Shown here: one piece after another, positions 12,954-23,413 of the stretch
How positions within the stretch are numbered: position 1 is the first letter of the stretch
Layout: the number at the start of each line of letters is the position of its first letter
Assembly: GCA_963995505.1 (NCBI GenBank)
Contig: OZ023199.1
Span: 9,345,373 to 9,409,372 of the forward strand
Direction: 5' to 3'
Length of the DNA stretch: 64,000 nucleotides
Source: Hypericum androsaemum
Taxonomy: Eukaryota; Streptophyta; Magnoliopsida; Malpighiales; Hypericaceae
Notes under the pieces: model-generated
The model's database searches: none
Seen by the model: only the letters and a program-made list of their open reading frames with translations
What the model was told of the DNA's origin: nothing
Translations under genes and position numbers: made by a program

Positions 12954-13026
12954 TCTCTTGTTGTGATTCGAACTCATGACCTCCCACTTCTTCAATAGTT
13001 GCTCTAACCAACTGAGCTACGAGAGA
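12954..13026 (-). repeat. tRNA-like sequence in the left arm of the fold-back element
   Basis: This 73-nt tRNA-length segment has a six-of-seven-pair acceptor stem, a perfect D stem with GTAGCTCAGTTGG (A box), and GAGTTCGAATC (B-box-like). T-stem and anticodon-stem pairing is poor, so it is a tRNA relic, not a working tRNA. The central TTGAAGA resembles a Phe(GAA) loop, but I would not assign identity. Confidence 0.7.
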
Positions 13027-14000
13027 TCATTTTTAGGAATTTTATAATAAATTATATAATATAAAATACGGAGCATTGTTCTTATTTATAAATGCATAAT
13101 CGCTAATGCATTTATATTTTTACACAATGACATTAACAAAACTAACCAACCTTTCACTCAAAAAAAATAATTAACCAAATATATATTCAAGTAATTCTCT
13201 ACTTAGCTACGAAATCCGAACATATATTATTATTATAATGAATAGTATATTCTATACGAATTTAATATTTTCCTAAAAAAATATGAAGTTAATATAATTT
13301 AATATAACTTTTCATCAAAATATAATTTAATATAACTTAATAGATGAGAACAATGCTCTCAATACTTTGTTCTTGTTAGTTTATAAGAATATTATTACAA
13401 TTAATGGTATATGATTATTACAATTAATATTAGTAATCAAGAAAAATTAACAAATATTTTAAAACAAATAAATATTAACGATCTGCTTTGATGTCGAAGT
13501 TCTAGTCTGATTAGTTTTAAAATATTAACTATTTTCTTTGACAATAAGTATTTATTTGTTTTAAAATATTTGTTAATTTTTCTTGAATAATAATATTAAT
13601 TATAATAATCATATACCATTAATTGTAATAATGTTCTTATAAACTAACAAGAACAAATTATTGAGAGCATTGTTCTCATCTATTAAGTTATATTAAATTA
13701 TATTTTGATGAAAAGTTATATTAAATTATATTAACTTCATATTTTTTTAGGTGGAAAATATTAACTTCATATAGAATATACTATTCATTGTAATAATAAT
13801 ATATATTCGGATTTCGTAGCTAAGTAGAGAATTACTTGAATATATATTTGGTTAATTAGTTTTTTTTGGGTGAAAGGTTGGTTAGTTTTGTTAGTGTCAT
13901 TTTGTAAAAGTATAAATGCATTAGCAATTATGCATTTATAAATGAGAACAATGCTCCGTATTTTATATTATATAATTTAGTACAAAGTTCCTAACAATGA

Positions 14001-14073
14001 TCTCTCGTAGTTCAGTTGGTTAGAGTAACTATTGAAGAAGTGGGAGGTCATGAGTTCGAATCACAACAAGAGA
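14001..14073 (+). repeat. tRNA-like sequence in the right arm of the fold-back element
   Basis: This is the mirror copy of the tRNA-like segment at 12954-13026. It differs at a few sites, for example GTAGTTCAGTTGG in the A box. It has the same length and the same flaws. Together the two would direct divergent transcription out of opposite arms only if the pol III boxes still work. Confidence 0.7.
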
Positions 14074-14650
14074 AGTATATTTTTATTGGATCTTTTTCCC
14101 CGGCTCCACTTTGACATCTCTCGGCTCACATCGGCTCAAAACTTTGTCATCTCTCGGCTCCAACTAAACTGCACAAAATAGTGTGTTTTGGTCAAAACCC
14201 GCACTATTTTGTGCAGTTTTTTTGTCAATAAAACCGCGACATTTTGTGCGGTTTCTAACCAACCCCAGACAAAGAAAACTTTTTCTGACAATCCTATTCT
14301 GGGATTTGTCAGAAAATTCGACCCCCACCAGGAAAAAAACCCCATAACTTGGGTAAATTGGAAGATAGTTAGGATAGAAATATTTTTTGTTTATATTCGG
14401 GTCTGTTTGCTGTCACGACCTTGGGGCACTTGTGGATAAGGAATATTTTTGGTGTAGCTTTTAAATATGTAATCAGATATCGCATATCATTGTAGTGTCT
14501 ATGATATATGTTATCTGGTACCTTATGTACGATACTCTTAGTACAATGGTGTAACCTTCTTGGCTTGTTCTTTTAAGATGAATGTGATACTTTACTTATC
14601 AAAAAATAGGCATCAAACACGATATGTATGTGCTTTCATGGCTTAGACAT

Positions 14651-15200
14651 TGTGCGATACCCCGTAAATGATATGTACTATCTGAAACGCCTTAAGTGAT
14701 TTGATTGGTACTATCCATACTCATAAAGTGCACCTTTTTTCCGGCACACATCGTGGGAAAACTCCAACGTTAAACGCATTTTGCCGGGAGTAGGATCAGG
14801 ATGGTTGACCTCTTGGAAAGTTTTTCGGGAAGCGTGCGAGTGAGGACAAAGCACACTGGGAAAGACCTGTGTTGGCCTGTGGAGACAGTCAGTCGGATCA
14901 CGAGGCATTACATTTGGTCTCAGAGCAAAAATGATTCTGGGATTGTTTTGTGTTCTGGATTGTTCTTACTAGCGCGACGAGGACGTCGCGTATTTAAGAA
15001 GGGGTGAATGTGATACCCTAATTCTGAATAGCGATTTGATTAGTACTATCCATATCAACAAGATTAAACGTATTTGGCCAGTAGTAGGATCAAGATGAGT
15101 AACCTCCTAGGAAGTTTCTGGGATGCGTGTGAGTGAGGACAAAACACGCTGGAAAAAATCTCTGTTGGTCTGTAGAGACAGTCAGTCAAATCACGAAAAA
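14651..15200 (+). mobile_element. Cassandra-like TRIM retrotransposon with two LTRs
   Basis: The 5' LTR is 14651-14912 and begins tgtgcgataccccg. The primer-binding site tggtctcagagc at 14915-14926 matches, with one change, the tggtatcagagc site complementary to initiator tRNA-Met. A short internal region ends in a purine tract (aagaaggggtgaa), and the 3' LTR starts at 15009 (tgtgataccc). The LTRs contain 5S rRNA-like sequence (aactccaacgttaaacg ... gttgacctcttggaaag), the hallmark of Cassandra. The 3' LTR lacks about 65 bp of the 5S-like part and its right end is approximate. There is no coding capacity, as expected for a TRIM. Confidence 0.88.
14915..14926 (+). promoter_or_regulatory. primer-binding site of the Cassandra-like TRIM
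   Basis: The site tggtctcagagc lies two bases after the 5' LTR end and differs at one base from the standard initiator tRNA-Met site. Confidence 0.75.
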
Positions 15201-16600
15201 AAAATTTCAAAATTTTTAAAGGGCGATAGGTTAGTATTTGAATGTCCAAATGAGTTAACCTTTTTAAAGTCGTATAGATTTTTGAACTTTACATAAAAAT
15301 TTACCAATTTTTTGTAATCATTATTTATTTATTTTTTAAGAAAACCTGACACTACCACGTGGCGGCAGCCGGGTAGAGTCGACCCGCTAGTGGGAACACT
15401 CTCTTTCTTAAAAAAAGTTACACTATTTTGGAAAAAAAAATACCTAAACTTGTATCCGTTTAGAAAATTTTAGTGTACCCAAAATAAAAAACAACCAGTC
15501 TTCAATTATCATCCGTTGGACAAACGAGAAGCAAATATCAGGCTGCATGAATTAGGATAATGAGTTGGAGAGGCCAGCCTTATATGGACTGATGAACCGA
15601 GGGCTCTAATTGGTCGGAGTTGAGGCAACAAGAAGTCCATGGCTTCGGCTCTTTGATAAAACTCTACTTACCAAAACTTAACAAGGTTACGTTGTCTATT
15701 GTTCAGAATCCAAATTAGTAATTAAATTAGAATAACTCCCTATTTACTTTATAAAAAAAATAGAATAGTTCACTATCATTTAATCTCGGGTTCGAGTCGA
15801 ACAATATTTTAAAAGGAAAAAAATTCAAATTATAACAACACAATATTCCGGATGATACTCAATCTCAAAATTTTTAATTAAACTAGAACATTCCTATATC
15901 ATTTAAACTCCAAAGAGTAAAATATTTGAGATTAACATGGGGAATGGATCAATTTAAGAATTATACCCTACTTTAGAAGGGAGCCGACGTTGGTCATCCA
16001 TGTGTAAATATATTGCTCCTCAAAAAATGATTTTAAAAAAATAATGTCAAATAACCAATTTCTACCCAAATTTTTATCTTACGGATTAGGTGTAACAACT
16101 CTCCATTTTTTAATATAACGTCTCACGCTAGATTGGATGAAACGTCCCAATCAAGAAACCACTAAATAACTCTTTCCCTTTCACCAAGGAGGGCAAGGAC
16201 CAAAAAAAGAAGAGAGAAATCGCTATAAAGCAGATTAGCAACATGGAGGGACCAAGTGAAAGATCAAACCAAAAGAACTCTATTTATAATCCAACGGCCT
16301 CAAATAACTTGGCTGAAAAAAGTCAACTAAATCCAACGCTCTACAGTGCAGATCGCAATTGCAACAATTAACAAACGATTAACAATGAATTCCCCGAAGT
16401 AAATACAGCACCTAACCAAATCCACCAACAATCCGGATAATTGGTTATAATTTAACCGATAAGTCTTAAGTTCGAAATAAAATTTGTTGAAATTTTTTTT
16501 ACTATCATTTATAAATTTTACCCGACTCAAACTCAAATTGGTCAATCTAATAGATTTTTGAATATCACTCTGTTCAACCAATAACAAGAATTACAAGAAC
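15201..16600. other. intergenic, no gene seen
   Basis: AT-rich sequence. I see no coding exons and no clear repeat structure. Confidence 0.5.
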
Positions 16601-16637
16601 CCTAAACTTACACAAAAAAAGGAAAACCCTAAAAGGG

Positions 16638-16992
16638 CTAACAAGGGATCTTGGTGGTGAACCACTTCATGACCGAAATCGGAGCCTTGATCAAACCCAA
16701 CGCCAATTCCACTATCACCGTCACGCAGAAGCAGCACGGGCACAAACAACTCAACACCAACCTGCAAAAAAAACCCCAATAATTAAATTAATACCCAGAA
16801 CAAATTAATTCTGAACCAAGGAAATTAAAAACAAATTTTTACGGAAATTATAGAGAAATATTTGGACACGAACCCAACAATCCAGATGACGATCCCGATC
16901 AGGGTCAAGAGGAGGGAGAGGAAGGCGAAGGGTAGGCCTAATAGAAACCCTAGTGGCCTACATTCGCAATCTTCGCCACAGCAGCAACACAT
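16638..16992 (-). CDS. TAX: TAXIMIN-like cysteine-rich signalling peptide, two exons
   Basis: Exon 1 is 16992-16874 and exon 2 is 16761-16638, with an intron of 112 bp bounded by GT..AG. The sum is 243 nt, or 80 residues. The start [19 protein letters not shown] is followed by a hydrophobic stretch (about residues 18-42), then [18 protein letters not shown] and the C-terminal block [18 protein letters not shown]. This layout matches TAXIMIN peptides, first found as jasmonate-responsive regulators in Taxus and linked in Arabidopsis to lateral-organ fusion and salt responses. Exon 2 is short and would be missed by a simple frame scan. The Cys-rich N-terminus and hydrophobic core suggest membrane association or secretion. 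Confidence 0.92.
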
Positions 16993-17140
16993 GGTTTAAT
17001 TAATTTTGGGGTTTAGGGTTCTTATTTTGTGTTTTGGGTAGGGGAGGAAGGAAGGGCTTTTGATCTTGGTTCGAGGAGAAGGTGGGAGAAGAGATGATAG
17101 CGGGTATATTAATAGAGGAGGAAGGTTCCTTGGCGAAGGA

Positions 17141-17150
17141 TACTATATAT
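17141..17150 (-). promoter_or_regulatory. candidate TATA box of the TAXIMIN-like gene
   Basis: The minus strand reads atatatagta about 150 bp upstream of the ATG at 16992. A second AT-rich candidate lies at 17104-17114. Either could serve; which one is used cannot be told from sequence. Confidence 0.4.
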
Positions 17151-17159
17151 GAAACTTCA

Positions 17160-18098
17160 GTCTGAGACAAAATACGAATAGTGGTTAGGGGATGCAATAA
17201 TGCAAGTTTTATTTATAGGTCGATAAAATTCATTGTTTTAGAACTCGCGGATCTATCAATCGGACCACGACCTGATATTCACATTGTGTCATTTTTAAAT
17301 AAAATTCGGAGGGCGATTAGAATAGTGGTTAATATCATTGACTCTCAACACAACCAGTCACATTATACCGTAATTATTTTGTCTATGGGATAAAAAAGTC
17401 AAGCTATGATCATAATTAAGCTTAAATGTTGTGAATTATGCGATTTTAAATTTTTTATTTTATATAGTTCAATATCTTTACAAATTATAATTATATTAAA
17501 ATTATTTAAAATTCTACTTATCCAAAAAAAATACATCGATAAGATTAAGTCATTGTAAGCAACGGATATTAAGTACCAACTAATGCTAAAATTCCACGCA
17601 ACTTTGGCGTTACGATCCATCCATGAAGCTTCCTTGGTTTCTCTTTCCGCGTCCCATGAGTTGTTAGTGTCCCCACGTCATACACGAGGCCGGTAGTTGA
17701 CGTCCAATTTTGTGGACGGCAAAGTAGTTGATGTACATTGGTCTCCAAATAATTGTACAGTCCACACCCAATCGAACTTGTCAAATTTACATTTTTTTTG
17801 CACGTCACATTAGTTGTGATATTTGATTTTTATTTAGGAATGATTCTCTGAATAATATTGTTTTTCTTTATAAGGTATGAACTTAATATTTTATTAAAAG
17901 AACTCAAGTCAAACAAATTGGACCGGTCGAATGTCTTGCCTCAAATGCAATCACTATTTTTTTCGCAAACGCTATTGATACATTTAAGATATGTAGTTTG
18001 TCATTTAAAGTGACGATACGCGCTTGGTTTAAGATGATGGTTGGTACTATGATCCCTTATTTGTTAAGTATGCAATTAATTAACTAATAAATTTTTAA
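17160..18098. other. intergenic, no gene seen
   Basis: AT-rich sequence with short uninformative frames on both strands. Confidence 0.5.
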
Positions 18099-19040
18099 GG
18101 ATAAATTACTGTAGCACCTTTCTTGTTTGACATAATCGACGATTTAGTCCCTCTAGTTTCGAAAAATAGTCTGGCATCCCCTTCTTTAATTTTATTATAC
18201 TTCGGGATCCCTGGTGCCGAAATATTTAAATTTTTCCGACAAAAGGCCACTTGAAAAGACAAAAATGCCCCCTCCCTTAAAATAAAAAAATTGCTCCACT
18301 CTCCTCTCTCATCCAGGGGCGGAGGGACGTGTAATTGAGTGGGAGAAATTGTCCCCACTTAAATTTGTTTTATAACTAAGTATATTTTTTAATGTATGTT
18401 CCCACTAAAATTAGAAATTAACCCCACTAAAAAATTAACCAACCTAAAAAATTGGATAATTTTATCTTCGAATTTGGATCTGGATTATCCAAAAAATTTA
18501 TTTCGTATTCGAATTCGGATAGAAAAATATAAATTTGAATTATCTTAATATCCAAATAATAAATATACTTAGAAATTAGGAGTTGTAGTCCAAGAAGTGG
18601 ACTGGGCCGATTTGTTCAAGAAAGAAAGTTATGATCCAAAAATTTAATTTTCTTAGTGCTCACCGCACTTTTTTTTTCACTTCCCAATTTTTTTATTTAT
18701 TCTAATATAGTAAACTATACGAGTTTAAAATCAAAATCATTATGAAACCCTAAAATATTCAAGCTGCTCCGATCACCCCTAAAGTTCTCCGGTCATCTCA
18801 ATAGGATAACTGGTATTGTATTTGTTGTTATTTACGTTTTGGTTGCTTTGGGTTAGTTGTTCAATGGATTTTTTTTTTTTGCAATTTATTTTCGTGATTT
18901 GTTTTGATTGCTTTATCGTTGTTTCTTGAACTTTTATGATCTCTATGTGGGTAGTCTTATTGTCATTTTTTTGTAAATTGTCTTCCTTATTGCAGTATTG
19001 ATTTATATTAATCTGTTTAGTTTTATATTTCTGATCAGTT

Positions 19041-19880
19041 ATGGATAAGTACGTGACAAAAGGTAAGAGGCCTATTGACGAAGTTAGTAGTTCTAAAAGC
19101 ACAGAAAGGAGTTTCAAGCAAGTTTATATCGAGATTGATTTGGAAAATCTTCCTTCAGATTCTGGTTTGAGACCAAAAATTTTATTATATCATCCTGATA
19201 TCCGTGATAGAATAAGAAGAAAGTATCTATTATCTGGACCTTGTCAGCCTAGGCGACACAATTTTCAGAAAAAGAAATTTGGAACTGTGGCAGGTTCTTT
19301 AAATCCTGTTTGGTTTAATGATCATAAAACTTGGTTGGAGTATAGCATAAACAAAGAAGCTGCATTTTGTCTTTGTTGCTATTTATTTAAGTTTGAAAAT
19401 GACAAGCACGGAGGTGGAAACTCCTTTGTTGTGGAAGGTTTTAGTTCCTGTAATAAACCAGAAAGGTTTACTACTCATGCAGGAAAACTTAACAGCAGTC
19501 ATTTTCAATCCGTGAAAAAATGTCATGCTTTGATGAATCAGAAACAACATTTGAGCACCTATTTTAATAGGTATTCTGAGTTGAAAAAAAGACATATATC
19601 GAACACGCTTATGTGTTTCTAATGTAACTATTATGCAGGAAAACTTAACATCAGTCATTTTCAATCCGTGAAAAAATGTCATGCTTTGATGAATCAGAAA
19701 CAACATTTGATGACCTATTTTAGTAGTTATTCTGAGTTTAAAAAAAGGCAATATCAAACACGCTTATGTATTTCTGATTGTTTGATTACATATATCGAGA
19801 AAGACGTATTTGATTGTATTGATAATGTAATTATTATGGAGCAATTTCAGTGCATGAATAATCGTAGAGAACAATTATAA
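19041..19880 (+). pseudogene. truncated zinc finger MYM-type protein 1-like (hAT transposase) remnant
   Basis: The frame from 19041 encodes 193 residues to a stop at 19620-19622. The TTF-type finger region is clear: RRKYLLSGPCQPR, then LNPVWFNDH, WLEYSINKEAAFCLCCYLF and FVVEGFSSCNKPERF, with the cysteines in place. The DUF4371/hAT dimerisation part that should follow is missing. A 156-bp tandem duplication brings in the stop, and a second frame (19668-19880) repeats the last part before ending. This is the N-terminal DNA-binding part of a dead transposase. Confidence 0.85.
19481..19785 (+). repeat. 156-bp tandem duplication in the hAT remnant
   Basis: Both copies begin aggaaaacttaaca, at 19481 and 19637, and run colinear to about 19780 with a few substitutions. 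The duplication disrupts the transposase frame. Confidence 0.88.
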
Positions 19881-20194
19881 ATGTTGTAATTACATACGTT
19901 GAATTTTTTGAAAAAAAATTATATTGTCTTCGCTCCGGCTCCGGCCCTCCTCTCCTCCCCTTTCTTTTTACTCCTCTCCGCCTCCCCTCTCTCCTCCATT
20001 AAAGAGACAACTAAAGTTCCCAGATCTAAAACCTTTTAACTCCCAGATCTAAAACCTCCAAAATGTAATAAATTTGTTGTGTTTTTAAGACAAAATCAAT
20101 TGTCGATTACTAAATTATCTATTTCCACAAACAAAAAAAAAACAATGAACCGCACCGACGACGACGACGGCGGCTGGCGTAATTCAAGCTCGGG

Positions 20195-20515
20195 CTAGGG
20201 GAAGCGGCGGGGGCGGGGGCTGGGGCTAGGGCTAGCGGAGGGGCGCCGGTGCTGGGAGTAGAGGGGCGGGTCGCCGGCGAAGATGGTGGAGAGATGGCGG
20301 ACGAGGTCGACGAGGTCGACGAGGTTGGAGCTGGGGTAGACCCAGTTGTGGAGGTAGGGGACGGAGACGAGGCCGGAGGGGTTGACGTGGGGGTGGGGGC
20401 GCTTGATGACCATATCGCGCGTGGGGTTCACGTAGATGCAGGGCAGATGGCGGGGGTAGGACTCCATCAGCCAGACGACGACGGGGATGTTGTAGGTGAC
20501 GCCCTGGAAGGGCAT
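20195..20515 (-). pseudogene. ELC: captured fragment of ELC/VPS23 (TSG101 homologue, ESCRT-I) UEV domain
   Basis: The minus-strand frame contains [20 protein letters not shown], then [40 protein letters not shown] and FAGDPPLYS. This is the ubiquitin-binding UEV domain of plant ELC/VPS23, which sorts ubiquitinated cargo at endosomes. Only the middle and end of the UEV are present. The upstream part and the C-terminal steadiness box are absent. A DLV triplet is repeated by a small gtcgac expansion. It lies inside a TIR element and is GC-rich compared with its flanks, which fits gene-fragment capture. It could be read as a 106-residue product but is unlikely to function as ESCRT-I. Confidence 0.88.
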
Positions 20516-20938
20516 CGGGAATTTATTGGTAATGAAGATTAATTAATTAAATTTTTGCTTTTGGTCGGATTCTGAACTGGTGTTTGGCTTCAAGATGGTG
20601 TTTGGCTTTTGAACGAGGGGAAGATGACGATTTTTTGCTTTTGGGTCATTGATGGTGTTTGGCTTCAAGAAGGGGGAGAGTGGAGAGGAGAGGGGAGAGA
20701 TTTTTTTAGGGAAGGCGGAGAGGAGAAAGAAGAAAGGAGAGGGGAGAGATTTTTTTATTTTTAGGGAGGGGGTATTTTTGGTCTTTTCAAGTGACTCGCC
20801 GGAAAAAATCGAATATTCTGATACCAAGAACTCCAAAGTATAATAAAATCAAAGAATGAGATGTCATAATATTTTTCAAAATTAGAAGGACTAAATCGTC
20901 GATTAAGTCAAACAAGAGGGGTACTATAGTAATTTACC

Positions 20939-22560
20939 TTATTTTTTAATAGCTTAATCAAGAAAATTCGAATTCTATTTAACAAGAATGCAGCTATACT
21001 TATTATGAAATTTTGTTATTTCAAAAATATCACCTTTGAATATGTAAGTGTCTATATATATTTGGGTACTATTCACGTATCAATTAAGTAAAAGTAAGAT
21101 CCACGAAATAAGAAAAAGTCCAGATACTATCTCGTGATTTTACCATTTTCACTACAGGGGTCTTAGGCCTGGGTTGGTTTAAAATACTTGTATTTTTTAA
21201 TAATTAAATACTTGTAGTTTGCTCGACGATATTCTAGACAAAACTTCTCTCTCGGCCTCTTTAATAATTTTTGTAATTTAAATAAAATCCTCAAGAAATT
21301 CATTCGAAATAAATTCTTTCAAAACGTGTAGGAGTTACAAAAATTCCAAAAAAAATCAAAGAATTTATGTTGTGTATTTACATATAACATCAATAACCAA
21401 CTAAGCAAGACTATTTAATATATATAAACAAAATTTCTAATTTTAATCAATACAGCATAAAATTGTGGATTATTCTTAATCCGAATCCGACCTTCACATC
21501 TGCTCGTCGTTCCCGGTTTCTTTTAACCGTCAACAGGTCAATAAAAAATTTCCTATAACAAATGGAATTTTGTCCTTTTTTAAATAGGTATCGCGAGATA
21601 TTTTATGGTGGTTTCTCTATACCAAGTCATAAACCGTACCAACTAAATAGAGACATGTGGACAAATGAGGCCACTTCATATAATCTTGTGTAATGAGTAT
21701 TTAAAATATATAATCTTCTCATTAATGAAAAAAGTTGTCAAAAATTTTAGATTAAGTAATTGTGGTTCATTCCATGATAAATTCAATTAATTACGTTCTT
21801 TGTACCGAGTATTATTTTTACAAACTTAATGTGTTCCATGTATTAAAAAATTCACCGTAACAAAAAAAAGTTAGAAAATTTAGAGAATTCATAAAATATC
21901 TAAAAAAAATTAATAATAGATGATTTTCAAAAATATAATTTATTTTCTCGTTATAGAACGAACTTCTTTAACTTTTGTGTTTCAAAAGTATCTTAATTTT
22001 AAAAATGAATACCAAAGCTTTAAATCTTATAATCAACTAATAATGTGTAATATTCTAACCTACTAATCAATCTCCTTTTGTTTTTTTTGGTGAAAAATCA
22101 ATCTTCTTTTGTTGTGGACACCGACCATTATGATAACATAATTATTCAACTTTTTTTGCACCATAGATATCAATTTTTACTACACCTAAACTCTCCATGA
22201 TTTTTCATCAAACGTTGCATCATTTTCAATCTCCGAAATACAAAATATATTTATTTATAATCTCTAGTATCATATTTGTACGAGCATTAATTATTTTTTT
22301 AACGAATTGAGTCTCCACTCAGAAAAAGAAATTAACTTAAAATATTCAAGAATCAAGCTGATTATTTAATATAATTTTTTGTGACAACTTTTTATTTATT
22401 TTTGAAGACAGAAATGCGCCAAAATCAGTTAAGAATAAGATCCGAAACGTGAGAGTAGGTGGTAAGCACATCAAAGAGAAGTGTACCGAACCAGGATTTA
22501 GAGAGAGATAAAGGCTGATCCGGTTTATCGGAGTGGTACAACATACAAATACAAATACAA
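20939..22560. other. AT-rich intergenic, no gene seen
   Basis: Very AT-rich sequence without supported coding regions. The last part may be 3' flank of the BUBR1 remnant. Confidence 0.5.
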
Positions 22561-22816
22561 GAAAAGAACGTGGATGCAATCCAGGAGGCGAAAGCGTCCT
22601 CCTTTATCAACGAGGAAGGCTGTTTAGAGGAAAATTGCGTAAAGGATGCTCTCTCAATAACTCCGTCTCCTTTTTGGTATCGATGCTATCACCACCCGGC
22701 CTGAGCTGCAACGACAAGGGCTTTTCACCTTGACTATGTGACTTGTCTTTTGCGCATTCCTCGTCAACAAAGACTTCAATACAAGACATTCCTCTAGATA
22801 CAGGTCTTGTTGGGAT

Positions 22817-23364
22817 TGATGGGATCATGCCCACTAATAAGTGGTTGATAAAAGTATCTATTAGTGATGGGTGAAGTCTCCATTAGTGATGAGTGGAGTC
22901 TCCATTAGTGATGAGTGGATTAAGAAATCATGACATTCCTCTCTATAAAAGGAGAGATGATTTTCCATTGTGAGAGATATCCACAAAATGAAGAAAAACT
23001 CAAAGTATAAAGTTTATAGAGAAATAGATAGTTTACAAGTTCCAGAGAGAGAGAGCTTGAGGTAAAAATAGAGTGAGTGAAAATTCTCTACTGTAAAATA
23101 CGAGTGAAACACGAGAGTGGGATAACTCGGGGTATCGGGCAGTGAGGATATTTTTACCACTGTAGTTTCTCTATTTACTAGTGGATATTTTCGGAGCTGG
23201 TCCCGTGGTTTTTCCCTCTAGTATTTAGAGGGTTTTCCACGTAAATCTTGGTGTTCCCTCTTGGTGGTATTTTTTTTTTCCCATATACTTTTGACCGTGG
23301 TAATTATTAATTACCGGGATAAATTTTATTTACCGCTTCTGCTGCACGAGTCAAATTTTCAACA
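22817..23364 (+). repeat. 5' LTR of the Copia element at 22817-27639
   Basis: 548 bp. It contains a probable TATA (tctataaaagg, near 22943) and a run of short repeats of the type ccattagtgatgagtgga near its start. Confidence 0.92.
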
Positions 23365-23366
23365 AG

Positions 23367-23379
23367 TGGTATCAGAACC
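23367..23379 (+). promoter_or_regulatory. primer-binding site of the Copia element
   Basis: tggtatcagaacc lies two bases after the LTR, the usual form complementary to initiator tRNA-Met. Confidence 0.85.
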
Positions 23380-23413
23380 TTGGCTTTGTAGCTGAGATCT
23401 TTGTGCGTTGAAG

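Larger units (their letters stand above)
12705..14351. mobile_element. fold-back transposon, Mutator-like, with flanking target duplication
   Basis: The element runs from about 12715 to 14341 and is almost entirely one long inverted repeat. The left arm runs to about 13480 and the right arm from about 13545. They flank a loop of some 65 bp. Its outermost bases read (a/g)gtttttttgctggtggggg on the left and the complement on the right. Both flanks carry ccataacttg (12705-12714 and 14342-14351), a 9-10 bp target duplication that fits the Mutator superfamily. Subterminal repeats of the type cgcac(t/a)a(t)tttgtgcggttt occur in both arms. There is no transposase, so it is non-autonomous. The arms remain highly similar but not identical. 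Confidence 0.85.
18314..19947 (+). mobile_element. hAT element relic (ZMYM1/TTF-type transposase family)
   Basis: The left end caggggcggagggacg and the right end ttcgctccggctccggccc resemble the inverted termini of plant hAT elements with TTF-type zinc-finger transposases. The coding remnant lies between them. Most of the transposase catalytic region is missing. The exact right base and target duplication are unclear because the surrounding DNA is a repetitive ctcctctc tract. Confidence 0.7.
18099..20938. mobile_element. Pack-type TIR element carrying an ELC/VPS23 fragment and a nested hAT
   Basis: The left end (ggataaattactgtagcacc, 18099 on) and the right end (read inward on the minus strand: ggtaaattactatagtaccc) are imperfect inverted copies that stay colinear for about 200 bp. 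Both include cgacgatttagtcc and cacttgaaaagac. Inside are a hAT relic (18314-19947) and a plant ESCRT gene fragment (20195-20515). Capture of a host gene fragment between long TIRs is the Pack-MULE/Pack-TIR pattern. The flanks are T/A-rich and I could not fix a clean target duplication, so the superfamily is not settled. Confidence 0.78.

Noticed and set aside
12954..13026. Functional tRNA gene
   Set aside because: T-stem and anticodon-stem pairing fail, and the sequence lies in a transposon arm with a mirror copy, so it is a relic.
16591..16779. Minus-strand 62-codon frame over TAXIMIN exon 2
   Set aside because: It is the wrong frame over the real exon, which is defined by its splice site and conserved C-terminus.
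18088..18098. 9-bp target duplication for the Pack-type element (aatttttaa versus attttttaa)
   Set aside because: The match is inexact and the T-rich flanks make it unreliable, so no duplication is claimed.
20249..20542. Acidic plus-strand frame opposite the ELC fragment
   Set aside because: Low-complexity complement of the UEV coding strand.
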